Part shown: in pieces, positions 24,881-36,290 of the stretch | How the letters are laid out: each line of letters begins with the position of its first letter | Numbering within the stretch: the stretch's first letter is position 1 | NCBI GenBank assembly: GCA_005406025.1 | Contig: BGZK01000005.1 | Coordinates: forward strand, 1,364,001-1,428,000 | Direction: 5' to 3' | DNA: 64,000 bases | From: Eumeta japonica | Taxonomy: Eukaryota > Arthropoda > Insecta > Lepidoptera > Psychidae | Program-made: the position numbers and the translations under genes | Notes under the pieces: model-generated | Seen by the model: the letters and a program-made list of their open reading frames with translations, nothing else | Database searches by the model: none | Told to the model about the DNA's origin: nothing

Positions 24881-26949
24881 AGCCACAGCACTGTAAGAAC
24901 ACCATTAAAAATCCAACATCAAATGATGCAACTACAAACATACAGACGAACATTCAGTTTTTTCAGAGCCTTCAAATTGTCGACTCAAAAACGTTTTTCG
25001 AAAATATTCCTAATACACAGACACAGTTAAATTACAGTTTTATAATATTATAAGTATATAGACATTATTTTCAGTAAATAAAAATTAAAAAGTAGACAGA
25101 TTTTTGATTTTTTGTGCTTACTTTTATATAATATAAGATGTTATTTTGCGGAAATTTTTCATTATTTGACGTTTGCGAGCGATGTGGCACACGCAGTTAA
25201 CACGCATGCTGTACGTCACCGCCTATCGCAGACAAGCGTAGGTTAAAATTAATTTAAAAATTGTTAATATATAGTCAAGCTTATCATTTTTTAGTTTCTT
25301 TATTTCGCAACTGGAAATTTAACAATTTTATTCAATTTCCTATTTTTAATTTTCAATGAGAAATAATAAACAGAACGTACATTTTCCAAATTAAAAATTG
25401 AAATAAACGTACACTTTATTGAACTAAAAGTAAATTGATCACTTTTAATATCGTCAATCTATCAAAAAATAGTAATATTGTTCGAATTTTTGAAAATCTT
25501 AAAATTTCAGCCCGAGAAGTTAGAAATGTTCTTACACACATCAATCTACATCATGATCGATATTCCCACTGCCAAAGTAAAATTGTAATCAATGACTGTA
25601 ATAAAAAAATAATGATATGCTGATATGTACTTGGAATATGAATTGTGATGTAAACCGAAGCATAGTAGAACGTTTTTTAACTTTGCACTATGAAAATTAA
25701 AGGGTTTCAAAAATACGGATAGCTAAAAAATTTTTGGAGAATTTTTTGAATAAAAAAAAAAACTTTGGGAATTCTGGGACCTATAACTCGCCAGTATTGG
25801 TATCGAAGACAGGCAAAAATCGTTGAAGCTGTTGACAGATGAAATATCTAAATACACACTTCTTTTTCCACAGTCGGATTTATATAACGTTTCATAGCTA
25901 TTATTTGACGTTGACATTATAATGTTACGTAGTATTCAATACAAATGCCATCAATGAATAACAGATAGATTTGCATATTATCACGAAGCGAATATTTGCA
26001 TATGTTTCGCTTATTTAATATCTCAAAGTTCCTAGACACAATCGTATTCGTTCTGCCCAGTTATTAACTGAACTTAACCGTCGCTTATATTATTCCAACG
26101 TGAAGTTTAATATCTACAATAGTCAAATTAATAATTGCAACTATCAGACACTTTCAACATCCCGACCTCAACTCGACAAACTCCGCGAAAGCGAAACCCT
26201 ATATTAATTCAAACGGCCTTCTAGCCTAGCGGGAGCTTTCCGCCCACGTATTTTCTATAAATAGCGGGTACAATTAAATTTTATCCGCTGTGGGATTTAT
26301 TAAAATCTATTTATGTTCCAATTGTGCCGAGCTACGAGCCTTTATGAAGCTTTCTGGCTGTATTTCCATATTGTAGTCCTGTTAACGAACACTTGCAAGT
26401 TTTAACCGCTCGCTGATATTAGCAATTAATAGAGACCGCCAAACTACTGAAGTATGCTATGTGACAGTCAAGAGCATTTCTGACAAAAGCCTTCCGGTGT
26501 TTAATATATCCATAGGCGATTTTAAGGTCTTCAGCCGGTTATGTAATAACTCTATGTATGTAACTTTACATTTTCACGGCGTAGATCTTGGTGTGGGACA
26601 GCCAGAGAGTTCAATCTTAGAAAAAGCTCATCGACACGTGCTCGAGCTGAAGCATTGAATACTGTTGACACTCTTTTAAACTTATAGCAGATGTATATTA
26701 GAGTGACCGTTATTTGCCAAGTTGGCTATTTTCGCTTGGGTATCGTCAAAATCGTTTCCTTTTAACCTAAAAACAGTTCTAGAAAAAAAAAATTACGATG
26801 CCGTTTAACTCTGCCTAAATAATGATACTTTTCCCATTTAATTAACGTGGGGTTTTTGCACTTTTTAGCAAATAATATTTATTTCGTTTGTTATACTCTT
26901 CAACTTACCAACAATGCTTGATTCTATTTATATATATTAATAAAATATA
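24881..26949. other. AT-rich noncoding stretch
   Basis: Short chance frames only (for example + 25435-25623, + 26461-26658). Nothing recognised. Confidence 0.45.
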
Positions 26950-27065
26950 ATAATATAAGTTCACGTCTATTTCTGAGACGAGTAGGCAGAGACTAGATTT
27001 CCACAGAGTATATATAATCTTTGCATATCTCTCTCGCTTCTGTGTGTTAGTAAATAAAAATATTC
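26950..27065 (+). repeat. Interspersed repeat (GGCAGAGACTAG family)
   Basis: Contains 'GACGAGTAGGCAGAGACTAG', 'ATTTCCACAG' and 'CTTTGCATATCTCTCTCGCTTC'. It matches, in the same order, the start of the block at 35940-36290 ('GGATAGGCAGAGACTGTAGA', 'CTTCCACTTGG', 'TTCATATCTGTCCTGCTTC'). I recall this repeat from lepidopteran genomes but cannot name its class. Confidence 0.5.
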
Positions 27066-27379
27066 TACAACTTTGCAACATAACTACATTCCGGTTAAAC
27101 TTCAACAATTAAATTCCAATCTGTTTTGTGACATTCGCTTTCACCATTAGAATATCAGTGTCTAAAAAGCCAATAATTTGAAACTTTCCAACAAGACTGT
27201 CTTGTATTTGTCGTTCTATGAGCGACGATTTAGTATTAACATGTACTGTTGTAAATTTTAGTTTTATGGTCAACTTGAGTTAAATCGTACCCTTGTTGTT
27301 GTAAAATTGTTGAATAATTGTAGATTTTAATTTAATCGTAGACATTTCTTTACGTTACGAGGGACACACGAACACGCGA

Positions 27380-27545
27380 GTGACCAGAGTAGACGGCCAC
27401 TGTCGCCCATGGACACTTGCATGCCCTGAGTGCATCGCCGGCCTCTTGCGTAGGAACAGAATATCTGATGTAGGAAATACAAAGCCTGTGGAAGGAGAGT
27501 GTGATGACGAAGAAGGGTTAGGGCCACCGGAAATTTCACTTACTG
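27380..27545 (-). repeat. LINE 3' end-like repeat
   Basis: Carries 'CTGTCGCCCATGGACACTTG', 'GCATCGCCGGCCTCTTGCG' and 'AGAAGGGTTAGGGCCACCGG'. In reverse this matches the GTCCATGGGCGACAGTG word seen at 36740-36830 and 49800-50000. These pieces look like the 3' untranslated end of one LINE family. Confidence 0.5.
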
Positions 27546-28543
27546 GACGAAATGCAACGGCGGAAGCTGTTACTTCACGGCTTTATTTTATAAGAGTGCT
27601 GCATCTCACCGGTCGAACAAACCCATTTTTGTGCTACAGCAAAGTTGACCACAATTAAATAATGACCGCAGTTTAATTTAACCGTAAATTGTAATTGAGT
27701 ATTTCAATTCAATTTAAATGTTAACTTAACTGTAAATTTAAATTTATATGCACATTGTAAATTTTATCCAGCAAAGCGTACTATTCCACACTTCAATGTA
27801 TGCATTTAAAGATATTTTTCGATAAATAAATGACTGATATGAAAAATAATGGTATGTTGAAAGTATAATTCACTATTAGTTAAAAGGAATACGCGATATA
27901 ATTATTTTTTCTCCATGGTAAATATTGATTAAATTAGGCATATTCAAAATAAAAACCCCGAACAACTCTTTGTGTTATCAAGTTCACAACTTCACGTGGG
28001 CTCATGTGGGTGTGCGTTTGGATTTTTTTGATTAGTAATTTTGATTAAAAAAAACGTATTTATAAATGAAAATTTTCTTAAAATCAATCTACTTTTTCTT
28101 TTCATAAAAACTAATTATACCTAAGATTAGCATCCGCTTTTAAGTGGACGTCAATACACTTCAAGCTTTGAGCAAACTTCAAGCTGGAGGCAATTAAAAA
28201 AGTTTTCATTGGCTTTTAATTTCACCGGATTCATGCTGAAATACACGGGCCATCGTTTGATAGATTACCGATTTCGTGCAAATATTTCCCTACTATGATT
28301 AATAATTCTGGATTAATACCTACCTACCTATAATACTTGATATTTTATTGCGTTCACGCAATATTTCTGTACATCGATCGGACGTATTTTTCTACTTTAA
28401 AAACTGCGTTGAATGCCGTGAAGCAGAGAAGAATTCAGTGACTCATTCGAAAGATAAAACAATGTTTAAAAAGCGAAAAATAATGCAAAATAAAAAAAAG
28501 TCTTTTGTTAAATATATATAGATTTGTGAACTCGAAGAACTCA
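27546..28543. other. AT-rich noncoding stretch
   Basis: No gene or repeat recognised. Confidence 0.5.
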
Positions 28544-28790
28544 AAACTTATCTATAACTACACTTTTGAGCTCGGAGAGCTCAAAGGAACACTAACATTG
28601 ATCTCTTGAACACGACGAGCTGAATAATTTAATGCTACTCAAATTAAATGCTACTTATATTTTAAATACATGAACTTGATAAATCTTGAAAATAACAATA
28701 CAGGGTCGGCCGTATTTCAAATTTTTAAGATCGAAAAGCTGTAAAACTCATAGATAACTATGCTTCCAGCTCAAGGAGCTCAAAGACATA
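28544..28790. repeat. Diverged direct repeat rich in GAGCTC
   Basis: The block 'CTTATCTATAACTACACTTT ... GAGCTCGGAGAGCTCAAAGG' (from 28544) recurs as 'CTCATAGATAACTATGCTTC ... AGCTCAAGGAGCTCAAAGAC' about 200 bp later. The copies are clearly diverged. Confidence 0.45.
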
Positions 28791-29255
28791 TCGATAAATA
28801 TAATATGATAGCTGAAAGTTTTGTGGATGAACTGCAAAATCAAACATTTTTCACATTCTCGATATTATTTCGCAGTTGTGACCGATCTCAGCCTGTTTAG
28901 TTCTTGAAAAAAATTAATTCTGCGAAATCTGTGAGCGTGATTACACACTAACTGATATAACTTGTTAAGCCTCTACCCAAAATAGACGACCAAAGTGTTC
29001 CAGTTGCCCGCACGGCCTATATTTAGCTGAAGGCGCTTTCGTGGGCGGAAAGCGCTACTCATGTGTAAATCGTTTGCTTTGACAGCGATAACTTGCTATA
29101 TACATATAAGCTTTCCGTATACGGCTTCTTTATGTATAAAGCTCGTACATTTTATTTGCTCGTACAATCCATGCTAATACTATGAATGCGAAATTGATTC
29201 TGTCCGTTTATTGCGTTTTCAGGGTCAAAGCGCAGAATAGATTTTGATGAATTTC

Positions 29256-29303
29256 ATAAAAACAAATGCTTTTTTAAATTATTTTAGAAGCATTTGTTTT
29301 TAT
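29256..29303. repeat. Perfect 16-bp inverted repeat
   Basis: ATAAAAACAAATGCTT (29256-29271) and its exact reverse complement (29288-29303) flank a 16-base AT-rich loop. Confidence 0.75.
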
Positions 29304-29649
29304 ACATCGAAAAAATCAATATAAATAAAAAATTGGATTATCAGTCCCGAGTGAGGATATAAGAATTTTGTACAGAAAAAAAAAATTAACTAGACCGTAT
29401 GGATCATATGTAGATTAAAAGCTGCGACCGCACATTGGTAACCAAAAGTGAAAATTCATTATAAACGTTAAAGCTTCGGACAAAATACCGTACGTCACTA
29501 TTTTATAGAAATAATTATACCAAATTTAATTTTAGATTTACATAATATATTTTAATTAAAAACGGAGTAGCACTAGGTCACAAACCATAAGGGTTGTTAA
29601 CTTAAGTGTTGATAGGTTACTGACACAATGAACAGACCAATGATTTTTT

Positions 29650-29800
29650 TTTTAATCAGAGGCCCCGTGCCTCGTTAAGCCGACGGTCACGGGCAATGCG
29701 TCGCACTTGGTGGTACAGTCGTTAGCAGCCTCGATCCATGATGAGCTTTATGTCTCATAGAGGGGAACAAATTGTGGGATAGCATGTTTTTGTGGTGGGG
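29650..29800 (+). mobile_element. tRNA-headed SINE, copy 3 (core and tail)
   Basis: Core words 'CCCCGTGCCTCGTTAAGCCG', 'ACGGTCACGGGCAATG', 'GTCGTTAGCAGCCTCGATCC' and 'AATTGTGGGATAG' follow the family order. The tRNA-like head is missing. Confidence 0.55.
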
Positions 29801-30027
29801 TTATAATATGAATGTGAATCGTCAAAAATGGGTGTGGGGCAGAAGTTTACGTCATAGAGTAGATTGCAATAGGTCTGGAGCATTCTAAATAAGATTTTCG
29901 AACTCTAGATCCACGAAGCAGGATTTTCATAAAGAAATAAAAATTTTAATTTCAATTCATTTTTTTTTTTGCCAATAAATATATTACGTTCACTTTTTTA
30001 CCACTATACATTTGCGCCTGTCCGTAT

Positions 30028-30091
30028 AAATATTTGTATATTTTAGTAATATACAAATATTTCATAGGTTATTTTTCAAGTAACCTATGAA
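30028..30091. repeat. Two adjoining perfect hairpins
   Basis: AAATATTTGTATATT (30028-30042) pairs with 30048-30062 around a 5-base loop. Immediately after it, TTCATAGGTTA (30061-30071) pairs with TAACCTATGAA (30081-30091) around a 9-base loop. The two share bases 30061-30062, so only one can form completely at a time at that edge. Confidence 0.7.
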
Positions 30092-30224
30092 AGAGAGACT
30101 ACAATCGTTTTCTATCGGATACAAATAGAAATATTACTCGTTATTCCGAAGAGAATTTTCCGAAGCATTATTTAAAAAGGTTGTATGTATGTATGTAGAC
30201 GGAGAGTAAGCAAATCAGCGCGTC

Positions 30225-30365
30225 CCCGATGTCGTCATCGGGTGAGTTGTAACAGTCGTCGATGGCTCCCAATCTGCACTAAACCGGCATGGAGTACTCG
30301 AGGCAACAGGTCCCTCGATCTCATATAGAATGATTGAGGGAGGTTGTGCTATTTTGCTATGGGTT
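30225..30365 (+). mobile_element. tRNA-headed SINE, copy 4 (tail)
   Basis: Tail-region words 'GTCGTCATCGGGTGAG', 'CGATGGCTCCCAATCTGCAC', 'TAAACCGGCATGGAG' and 'TTGAGGGAGG' match the 3' half of the SINE family. Confidence 0.5.
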
Positions 30366-30695
30366 TTAACCACCTCACCATTGAGGCATTTCCTCCCGCA
30401 ATCCTATTATATCGTATTGGTATTTGGCCTTATATCCTCCACGCTGGCTGCGTGCAGATCATTAAAGCTAACGACCATTCTCGTTAATGACTAATGACTG
30501 ACTGAAAACTAATGACTAACTTATGCGACGATGATGTCCAGAACCGACAGCTTTACGTGTGATCAGAATCAAGGAGGGAGCGGTTTAATTTTGACTTAAG
30601 ATAAAACGCAACGGCCAATTCGCTCGTAGTTTTACTCCCTCTCATATTTTCCCATTTGTGCAACATTTAATAAGTGTAGATTATGTCTTCTCCAG

Positions 30696-30848
30696 GATGC
30701 TGTCTTGGCTCTTGGTGTGTACCCTGGTCGCGTTCCTCGGCGCTGCGTCTGCGCAGCATCGCGACGCCGGCCGGGCTCCGCGCCTGCGCGAACGGGAACA
30801 CCTGGCCGCCGACGAGCCCTCCTGTGAGCAACTCAAGGCGATGTGGAG
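30696..30848 (+). CDS. Secreted protein, coding exon 1 (signal peptide)
   Basis: First coding exon of a small secreted protein. It begins after a strong acceptor (ATGTCTTCTCCAG, ending at 30695), so an untranslated exon probably lies upstream. The ATG is at 30697-30699. Residues 1-19 form a clear signal peptide: a hydrophobic core, then Ala-Ser-Ala, with predicted cleavage before Gln20. The rest of the exon (to residue 50) is Arg-rich and ends with the motif PSCEQLKAMW. Cys43 is the only cysteine after the signal, which could allow a disulfide-linked dimer. The exon ends AG|GTGTGT, leaving two bases of an Arg codon. It is GC-rich against AT-rich introns. An in-frame ATG at 30658 would bury the signal peptide behind 13 residues and ignores the acceptor, so I reject it as the start. 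Confidence 0.85.
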
Positions 30849-30862
30849 GTGTGTTTCTATAG

Positions 30863-31030
30863 TCCTATTAATATTATAAACGCGAACGTTTGTGAACATG
30901 GATTGTTTGCTAATCAAAAACTACTGAACCGATTTATATGAAAATGTACAGTAATGTAGGTGCAGTAGAATAATATATAAGCTGTAAATCATGTAGATAC
31001 TAATTTCTAACCACGGCCTCGCTTTCGTGA
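30863..31030 (+). mobile_element. Lep1/Helitron-like element, truncated
   Basis: Contains, in order, 'CTATTAATATTATAAACGCG', 'AACGTTTGTGAACATGG', 'AAAAACTACTGAACCGATTT', 'ATGAAAATGTACAGTAATGT' and 'CACGGCCTCGCTTTCGTG'. This is the order of the Lep1-type repeat of Lepidoptera. It starts only 14 bases after the end of coding exon 1, just inside the donor site. The expected GCTAGT end is missing. Confidence 0.75.
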
Positions 31031-31506
31031 GCATAGAAGGAACTATTCTCTATTTTATACTGATTGATCTTTTTTAAATTGATTTGTGACAGCAATATTT
31101 GATGGAGGGTCGAGGTCAACATCGGTCTGCGATTGCATTGGATCGACTAGATCGGATTTTTAATAGTGATTGGTATCGTAATTATGATTGACAGCGCGAC
31201 CGGTCGATATAAAAGTTAAAGAAGTCCATTCTATGTCCACGAGGGCGGAGTCGGTGGCAAAGATAGTACCAAATATTTTAATTTATGTAATACTCAAAAC
31301 ATGCATCTCTTGAAGACTGTGTTGTGATTAAGGACTGTGATTTTTTATCTATTGCAATATTAGATTATTACAAAAAAAACACTTTTTCAATGGTGGGGGT
31401 TTTTTGAAACTCTTTGAAAAAAAAAAAAATACTAAGCATGTTAATATAACGAAAATGATTGCCACACTGTGGGTATTTGTCATATACACATGTGAATTAT
31501 GTTGCC

Positions 31507-31935
31507 TAGTCCAAGAAAATAGGCCTTTAATTCGAAGTTTGAGACAAAAATTTGAATTATTTTGAAAGATCTAAAAACGTACGTAATGTGTAAGTTTTTT
31601 TTTTAAATCAACCTCGAGAGGCGAAGAAAAAAAACAAAACTTTTTTCTTTAATTCTGCAAAAACGGTAAGCATTAGAAAGGAATTTGAAATAATCTTTGT
31701 AGAGCAACAAATTTTATAAAAAAATGATCTCTTTACTTTTTTCGCTATTATCAAAATTAACCGAGATAGGGTGGCTAGAAGCTAGGGGATGACATTACAG
31801 CTTTAAAAATCATAAGTTGCTGAAAATTAATATATTCAATATTTACATTTTTTTTTAATTTACTCAGAAAATATAATTTTTAATTTTACAGATTTTTTTA
31901 AATTTTTTATAACAAAGTCATAACAATTCAGATTG
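31507..31935 (+). repeat. Left terminal inverted repeat of the long-TIR element
   Basis: Reverse complement of the right arm with scattered differences. It includes the CCGAGATAGGGTGG landmark at 31761-31774 and homopolymer-rich stretches. Confidence 0.75.
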
Positions 31936-33609
31936 CATTTTAGATTTAAAACAACTTTACTCTATTAAATATTTTTTTCTAAGAAATTAATTATTATTTC
32001 ATAAGTTGACCATTGGCACTTGAATTTATTTTACCTGTCATTTCCAAACAAGTACAAAATGATCCACCTGGAGAAATATTTTGTTAGACGGCAACTTTGC
32101 TTTAACTACCGAATGAGCTACCTCATACACATGCGCTATTTTGTCTCAAGGGCCTCGGTGTGTCTTTGAACATACAATTGAACTGATGAAGAATATATTG
32201 GGAAGCATCGAGGAAGTAGAAGAGATAAAAAAATTGCCAAAGAAATATAGAAAACAACAATGATAGATCGACAAATAGAAGGAGGAGAAGATGTGTTACA
32301 AGCGCGCAACCTTTGTACGTGCCTTAAAAGGGAGGGCCAATTTTTTTTCGTTTGAACTTCTGAAAATATGGTTTGAATGAAAAATAAGAAAATTAATTTG
32401 TACATATTTTAATAATATTTCTTTGTGAAATTTTAATTTTTCAAAATAAATGTATTTAAAATAAAAAGGATTCTGGTTGTTTTTAATTGATTGTCATTGG
32501 AATGGAAATAAGTCACGAACCCTAAGGAGTTTTGAAAAATTAGGTAAAATAATTGGTAAGGATTTAGACGTTCTTCGAAAAAGGTCGAGTAACATTTAAA
32601 AAAAATGATACTGTCACCATAAAATTGAAAAAAATTTCAAAAAATCACGAATTTAATTATAAACCTCCGATAACTTTTGAAGGGGTTGATTTACCGAAAA
32701 TCTAACATTCATTTTTTTGTAGAGCGTCCAATTTCCTATAAAATTGTGAATTGTTATATATATGTTGTAACAAATAGACATTTAGTAAAAAATATATAAA
32801 AATTCAAATGAAATTGTAGAATTTTGAAATATCTTTCCAAAATTTTGTATTTTTTTCTATTTCTTTGGTCAGTTACTATAAAGATGTGCTTATAAATTAC
32901 AAAAAGAAATATTTATTATCACAAATTAAAATAACATCTAGCAAACTATTCAAAATTTACCTTTTTTTTACAGTACATTGTCATAATGATTATACATTCG
33001 AGTTACGAAAAAATATTAATTTTTAATATTAGATAAAAAATTTTTGTTTCTATAATTCACAAATACTATAAATAATTTTATAATTTTCAAAAGTTATCAT
33101 CAATGAATTTCTATCTACGACAGCTATGCTTTTTTCGTCTTCTTCTTCTGGCGGTATCTGTTCTTCTTTTGCAGGTGCGCATGCGTCTCTTTTTATTTTC
33201 CATGATCGTCGTCTTCGATAGCAACGTAATTGGTTTTACATTCGCAAAAAATCTATAGAGCATACACGAAAAATCATTTAATTTCATTACATTTCAAATC
33301 ATCAAATATGCCTTCAGCAACATACAATAATCAATTAGTAAGAAGAAATTTTATCGGACTAACATTATGCCTTTTGTGTGGACAAGCTAAAACGAGTGTT
33401 TGTGACAGCCAGTGTTCCTGTATTAATACTAGCTTCATTTTCATTATGCTCTCCGGCTTCAGTAGCATTTTCTTCTTCACCGTCATCATGCCATTTATTA
33501 ATGTCATACCTGGGAGCAATTGGTTACATAATGTCTGAGAGTGGAATTGAAGGTCTATGTTCAACTTTCTGTGCAGCAGATTCCCCACGCCTAGTATTAT
33601 TACCAAAAC

Positions 33610-34037
33610 TTTGAATTTTTATAACTATGATATAAAAAATTTTGTAATTAAAAATTGTTATTTTCTGAGTAAATTAAAAAAATGCATACATGCATATATT
33701 AAATATATTATTTTTTCAGCAACTTATGATTTTTTTAAAGCTATTGCTGTCATCTTCTAACCACCCTATCTCGGTTTATTTTGATGATAGCAAAAAAAGT
33801 AACGTGATCATTTTCTTATTAAATTAGGTGCTCTAAAACTTTTATTTTAAGTTTTTTTTATCCTCACTGTTTTCCCAAAATTTAAAAAAAAGTTTTGTTT
33901 TTTTTTTTCTTCATTCTCAGGAATGTTTTTTAAAAAAAAACTTCCACAGTTTGTTTTTACATCTTTCAAAACAACTTATACCAAAAATTCAAGTTTTTAT
34001 GTCAAATTTCGATTTTAAAGCCTATTTTTTTGGACTA
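33610..34037 (-). repeat. Right terminal inverted repeat of the long-TIR element
   Basis: Pairs with the left arm. It includes CCACCCTATCTCGG at 33761-33774 and ends TTTTTTTGGACTA. No clear target-site duplication is visible by eye. Confidence 0.75.
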
Positions 34038-34504
34038 ACTACTATCTACTCAAATTGAGCCAAACTTAAATATTGACACCAGAATGACGGAACTTTAAAT
34101 CACGAATCTACATTACTAACATAATTGAATTCTGAATATCTGATCATCTTAAAGCATACATATCGACTTTTAAAATTTAAATTAGTTGACACAAATTTTA
34201 TGATACCACTATTTAAAACTTTATTTTTAATTTAACAAAGAGCGCAGTGATGTTTTCATTTTAATAACTACAAAAATAATGACACGATGTAAATATTATA
34301 AATCGATATTTAGCTGCGCCACTTAAATAAAACAAACGTTAAGATCCGCTTTATAAGAGAAACATAGCGAAGAGACATGGCTTATAATTCGTTGTTTTTT
34401 AACCGATTTAAGATTATGGTTACATTATTTTGTGTTATCACATAATCTACTTGACTATAAAAGATGCCGAATTGGAAATTCTGGCCGTTATCTGTCGCTA
34501 ATGA

Positions 34505-34675
34505 TTCTCAAATTTAAATCACATCAAACCATTCGCCTTTTCCCTCGGATAGTAGATCAAGCCGTCGGCCTCAGACGTGGTCACCACACGGGTGTAGATG
34601 ATCGTTAATAGCATCCGACCTTCATGACATCGTTGTGGAGGGTTAGGATGGTGAATTAACATCTGAGGCCCGTCG
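34505..34675 (+). mobile_element. tRNA-headed SINE, copy 5 (core and tail)
   Basis: Core words 'CCCTCGGATAGTAGATCAAG', 'CCGTCGGCCTCAGACGTGG' and 'GATCGTTAATAGCATCCGAC' in family order. The tRNA-like head is not recognisable. Confidence 0.6.
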
Positions 34676-34801
34676 ATTTGAAACAAAAAATTTATGTAAG
34701 GCTTTCATTCACCGGTAAATCGATAAAAGCGCTATGCGCACAGATATATAGAACTATGCCATTTTTTTTTCATATCATGAAACTTGTCATAAGATCGTTT
34801 A

Positions 34802-34833
34802 ACGAGTCTGAGTATGAAAATACTCAGACTCGT
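34802..34833. repeat. Perfect 14-bp hairpin with GAAA loop
   Basis: ACGAGTCTGAGTAT (34802-34815), loop GAAA, and the exact reverse complement at 34820-34833. GAAA is a stable GNRA tetraloop if the region is transcribed. Confidence 0.85.
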
Positions 34834-34914
34834 AATTGGCGAAATGAATTGCATAACATCAATCAGCAATAGTTAAAAACGTAATTCATCATTTCTGTTC
34901 AAATATAACACTTC

Positions 34915-35160
34915 GGTGGAGCTCCCAATTGGAAGTCCCGCACGGAAAGCGGTCACCTACTAGTTCCCATTTTAAAAATAGGCATGAACAGCCGACGGAC
35001 GCGGTCCCAGCGATATTCACAAACTCCCACAACATAGCGTCCGGGGAACTAACAAAAAGCTCTTACGAGCGCGCCGGACGCCCCCCGGTGGGCGTAATGA
35101 AAACATCCACATTCTGAGGCCCTCCACTCGGGAGTGCTCCACCTAGCCGTATATAGGTAT
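34915..35160. other. GC-richer block, probable repeat remnant
   Basis: Moderately GC-rich, with 'GCGCCGGACGCCCCCCGGTG', 'GGGCGTAATGAAAACATCC' and 'GAGGCCCTCCACTCGGGAGT'. The last word seems familiar from lepidopteran repeats (possibly a LINE 3' region), but I cannot assign it. A 62-codon frame (+ 34929-35117) has no recognisable domain. Confidence 0.35.
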
Positions 35161-35724
35161 TTTGTCTGTGCACTGAAAGGCCAAATAGGCTTTCACTTTG
35201 TGCGTGTATCGATAAGGCTTAGGTGACGACTTCAGTGCCAGATTATATCTTGTATTTTATGCAGATAAATGTTGTCTTTTATGCTATTGTAATTAAACCT
35301 GTTACGATAATCTCATAAACATAATAGTATAAAATCTTTGGCTTTGCCGTAGTCGGATAATAAAAAGGTTTTACTTCAGATGAAAAATCAATCCATCAAA
35401 CGACGTTCAGCAATGAAAAGAAATATTGTGTGTGCTCTTGATTATCCGATAAAAGCGGAAAATTATAGGATTTTTTAATTAAAAATTATGAACATAGTAA
35501 TATTAGTAATTGATGTTATATAATGGATAATGTTTCGATAAGAAAAAAGGGATTTTTGCATTTTAAAATACATCTAATTTTTAAATCTATACTCATGAAC
35601 TAATATTTAAGTTTATTTTCTATATAATTATATCCTATCAATTAATTATTCAGTGTAATAATTATATTCCAATGGAATCCGTTCATAGTTATAATAATGT
35701 AAAACTAAACAATAGGTTAATGAA

Positions 35725-35933
35725 TATAATATAATCTATAAATATATAAAGAAAATAGGTTGTCTTTGTTCGCCAATCACGTAAAAAGTACTAAACGTAT
35801 AGACATGGGACTGGGACCATTCGATGCGGAATGATTTATAGATGGTTCTAGGCTACCCATTTTTAGAATTCCGTAAATCCTTCGCCATTTTATTTATAAT
35901 AAAAATTACCCAGCGAAGCGGCGGGTTAGCTAG
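35725..35933 (+). mobile_element. Non-autonomous element with Helitron-like 3' end
   Basis: Contains 'GTCTTTGTTCGCCAATCACG', 'GTAAAAAGTACTAAACGTAT', 'ACCATTCGATGCGGAATGA' and ends 'CAGCGAAGCGGCGGGTTAGC' followed by TAGT. Lepidopteran Helitron-like elements commonly end in GAAGCCGCGGGC...GCTAGT. The body differs from the Lep1 type at 30863. Confidence 0.55.
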
Positions 35934-35939
35934 TATAAT

Positions 35940-36290
35940 ATAAATTCACCCTATTCCCAGTAGGATAGGCAGAGACTGTAGACTTCCACTTGGTACGATT
36001 CTTTCATATCTGTCCTGCTTCACTGACATCCATCAATCGGTTTCGGATGTTTAAAACTTGCGTTTGTTTAATATGCCATCAATTTGGTCAGCATAAGGTT
36101 TTCTAGGGCGACCCTTGCCGACCTTTATACCACAAACATTCGGTCTACAAATTCGTTTTGTCAGGTACTTTTATCCAACCATTCCAGATTGCCAAACCAC
36201 CGCAGCATACCTCTTTCTATTCCAGTCTTTCTATTCTTCTTTCAAATCACACCTTTCTCTGATGGGCTTATGAAATCAGTTATAAATACT
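35940..36290 (+). repeat. Interspersed repeat (GGCAGAGACTAG family), longer copy
   Basis: Starts 'CCCAGTAGGATAGGCAGAGA', then 'GACTTCCACTTGGTACGATT', 'CCTGCTTCACTGACATCC' and 'AGGGCGACCCTTGCCGACC'. It matches the shorter copy at 26950-27065 and extends it. The 70-codon frame in it (+ 36084-36296) is not supported as a gene. Confidence 0.5.

Larger units (their letters stand above)
31507..34037. mobile_element. Transposon-like element with long terminal inverted repeats
   Basis: About 2.5 kb bounded by TAGTCCAA (31507-31514) and TTGGACTA (34030-34037). Terminal inverted repeats of roughly 430 bp each (31507 to about 31935, and about 33610 to 34037) pair throughout. Landmarks are CCGAGATAGGGTGG (31761-31774) against CCACCCTATCTCGG (33761-33774), CATAAGTTGCTGAAAA (from 31811) against its complement ending near 33729, and a shared TTTAATTTACTCAGAAAATA word. 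The arms have diverged by substitutions and short indels. The interior, about 1.7 kb, is AT-rich. It contains short minus-strand frames (33331-33606, 32136-32405) that I cannot assign to a transposase. It is probably a non-autonomous or decayed DNA transposon; the superfamily is unknown. Confidence 0.75.

Noticed and set aside
30658..30699. Upstream in-frame ATG at 30658 as the start codon
   Set aside because: A strong acceptor ends at 30695 and the ATG at 30697 places the signal peptide at the N-terminus.
33331..33606. Transposase gene of the long-TIR element
   Set aside because: A 91-codon fragment without recognisable catalytic motifs; too short and AT-biased to call.
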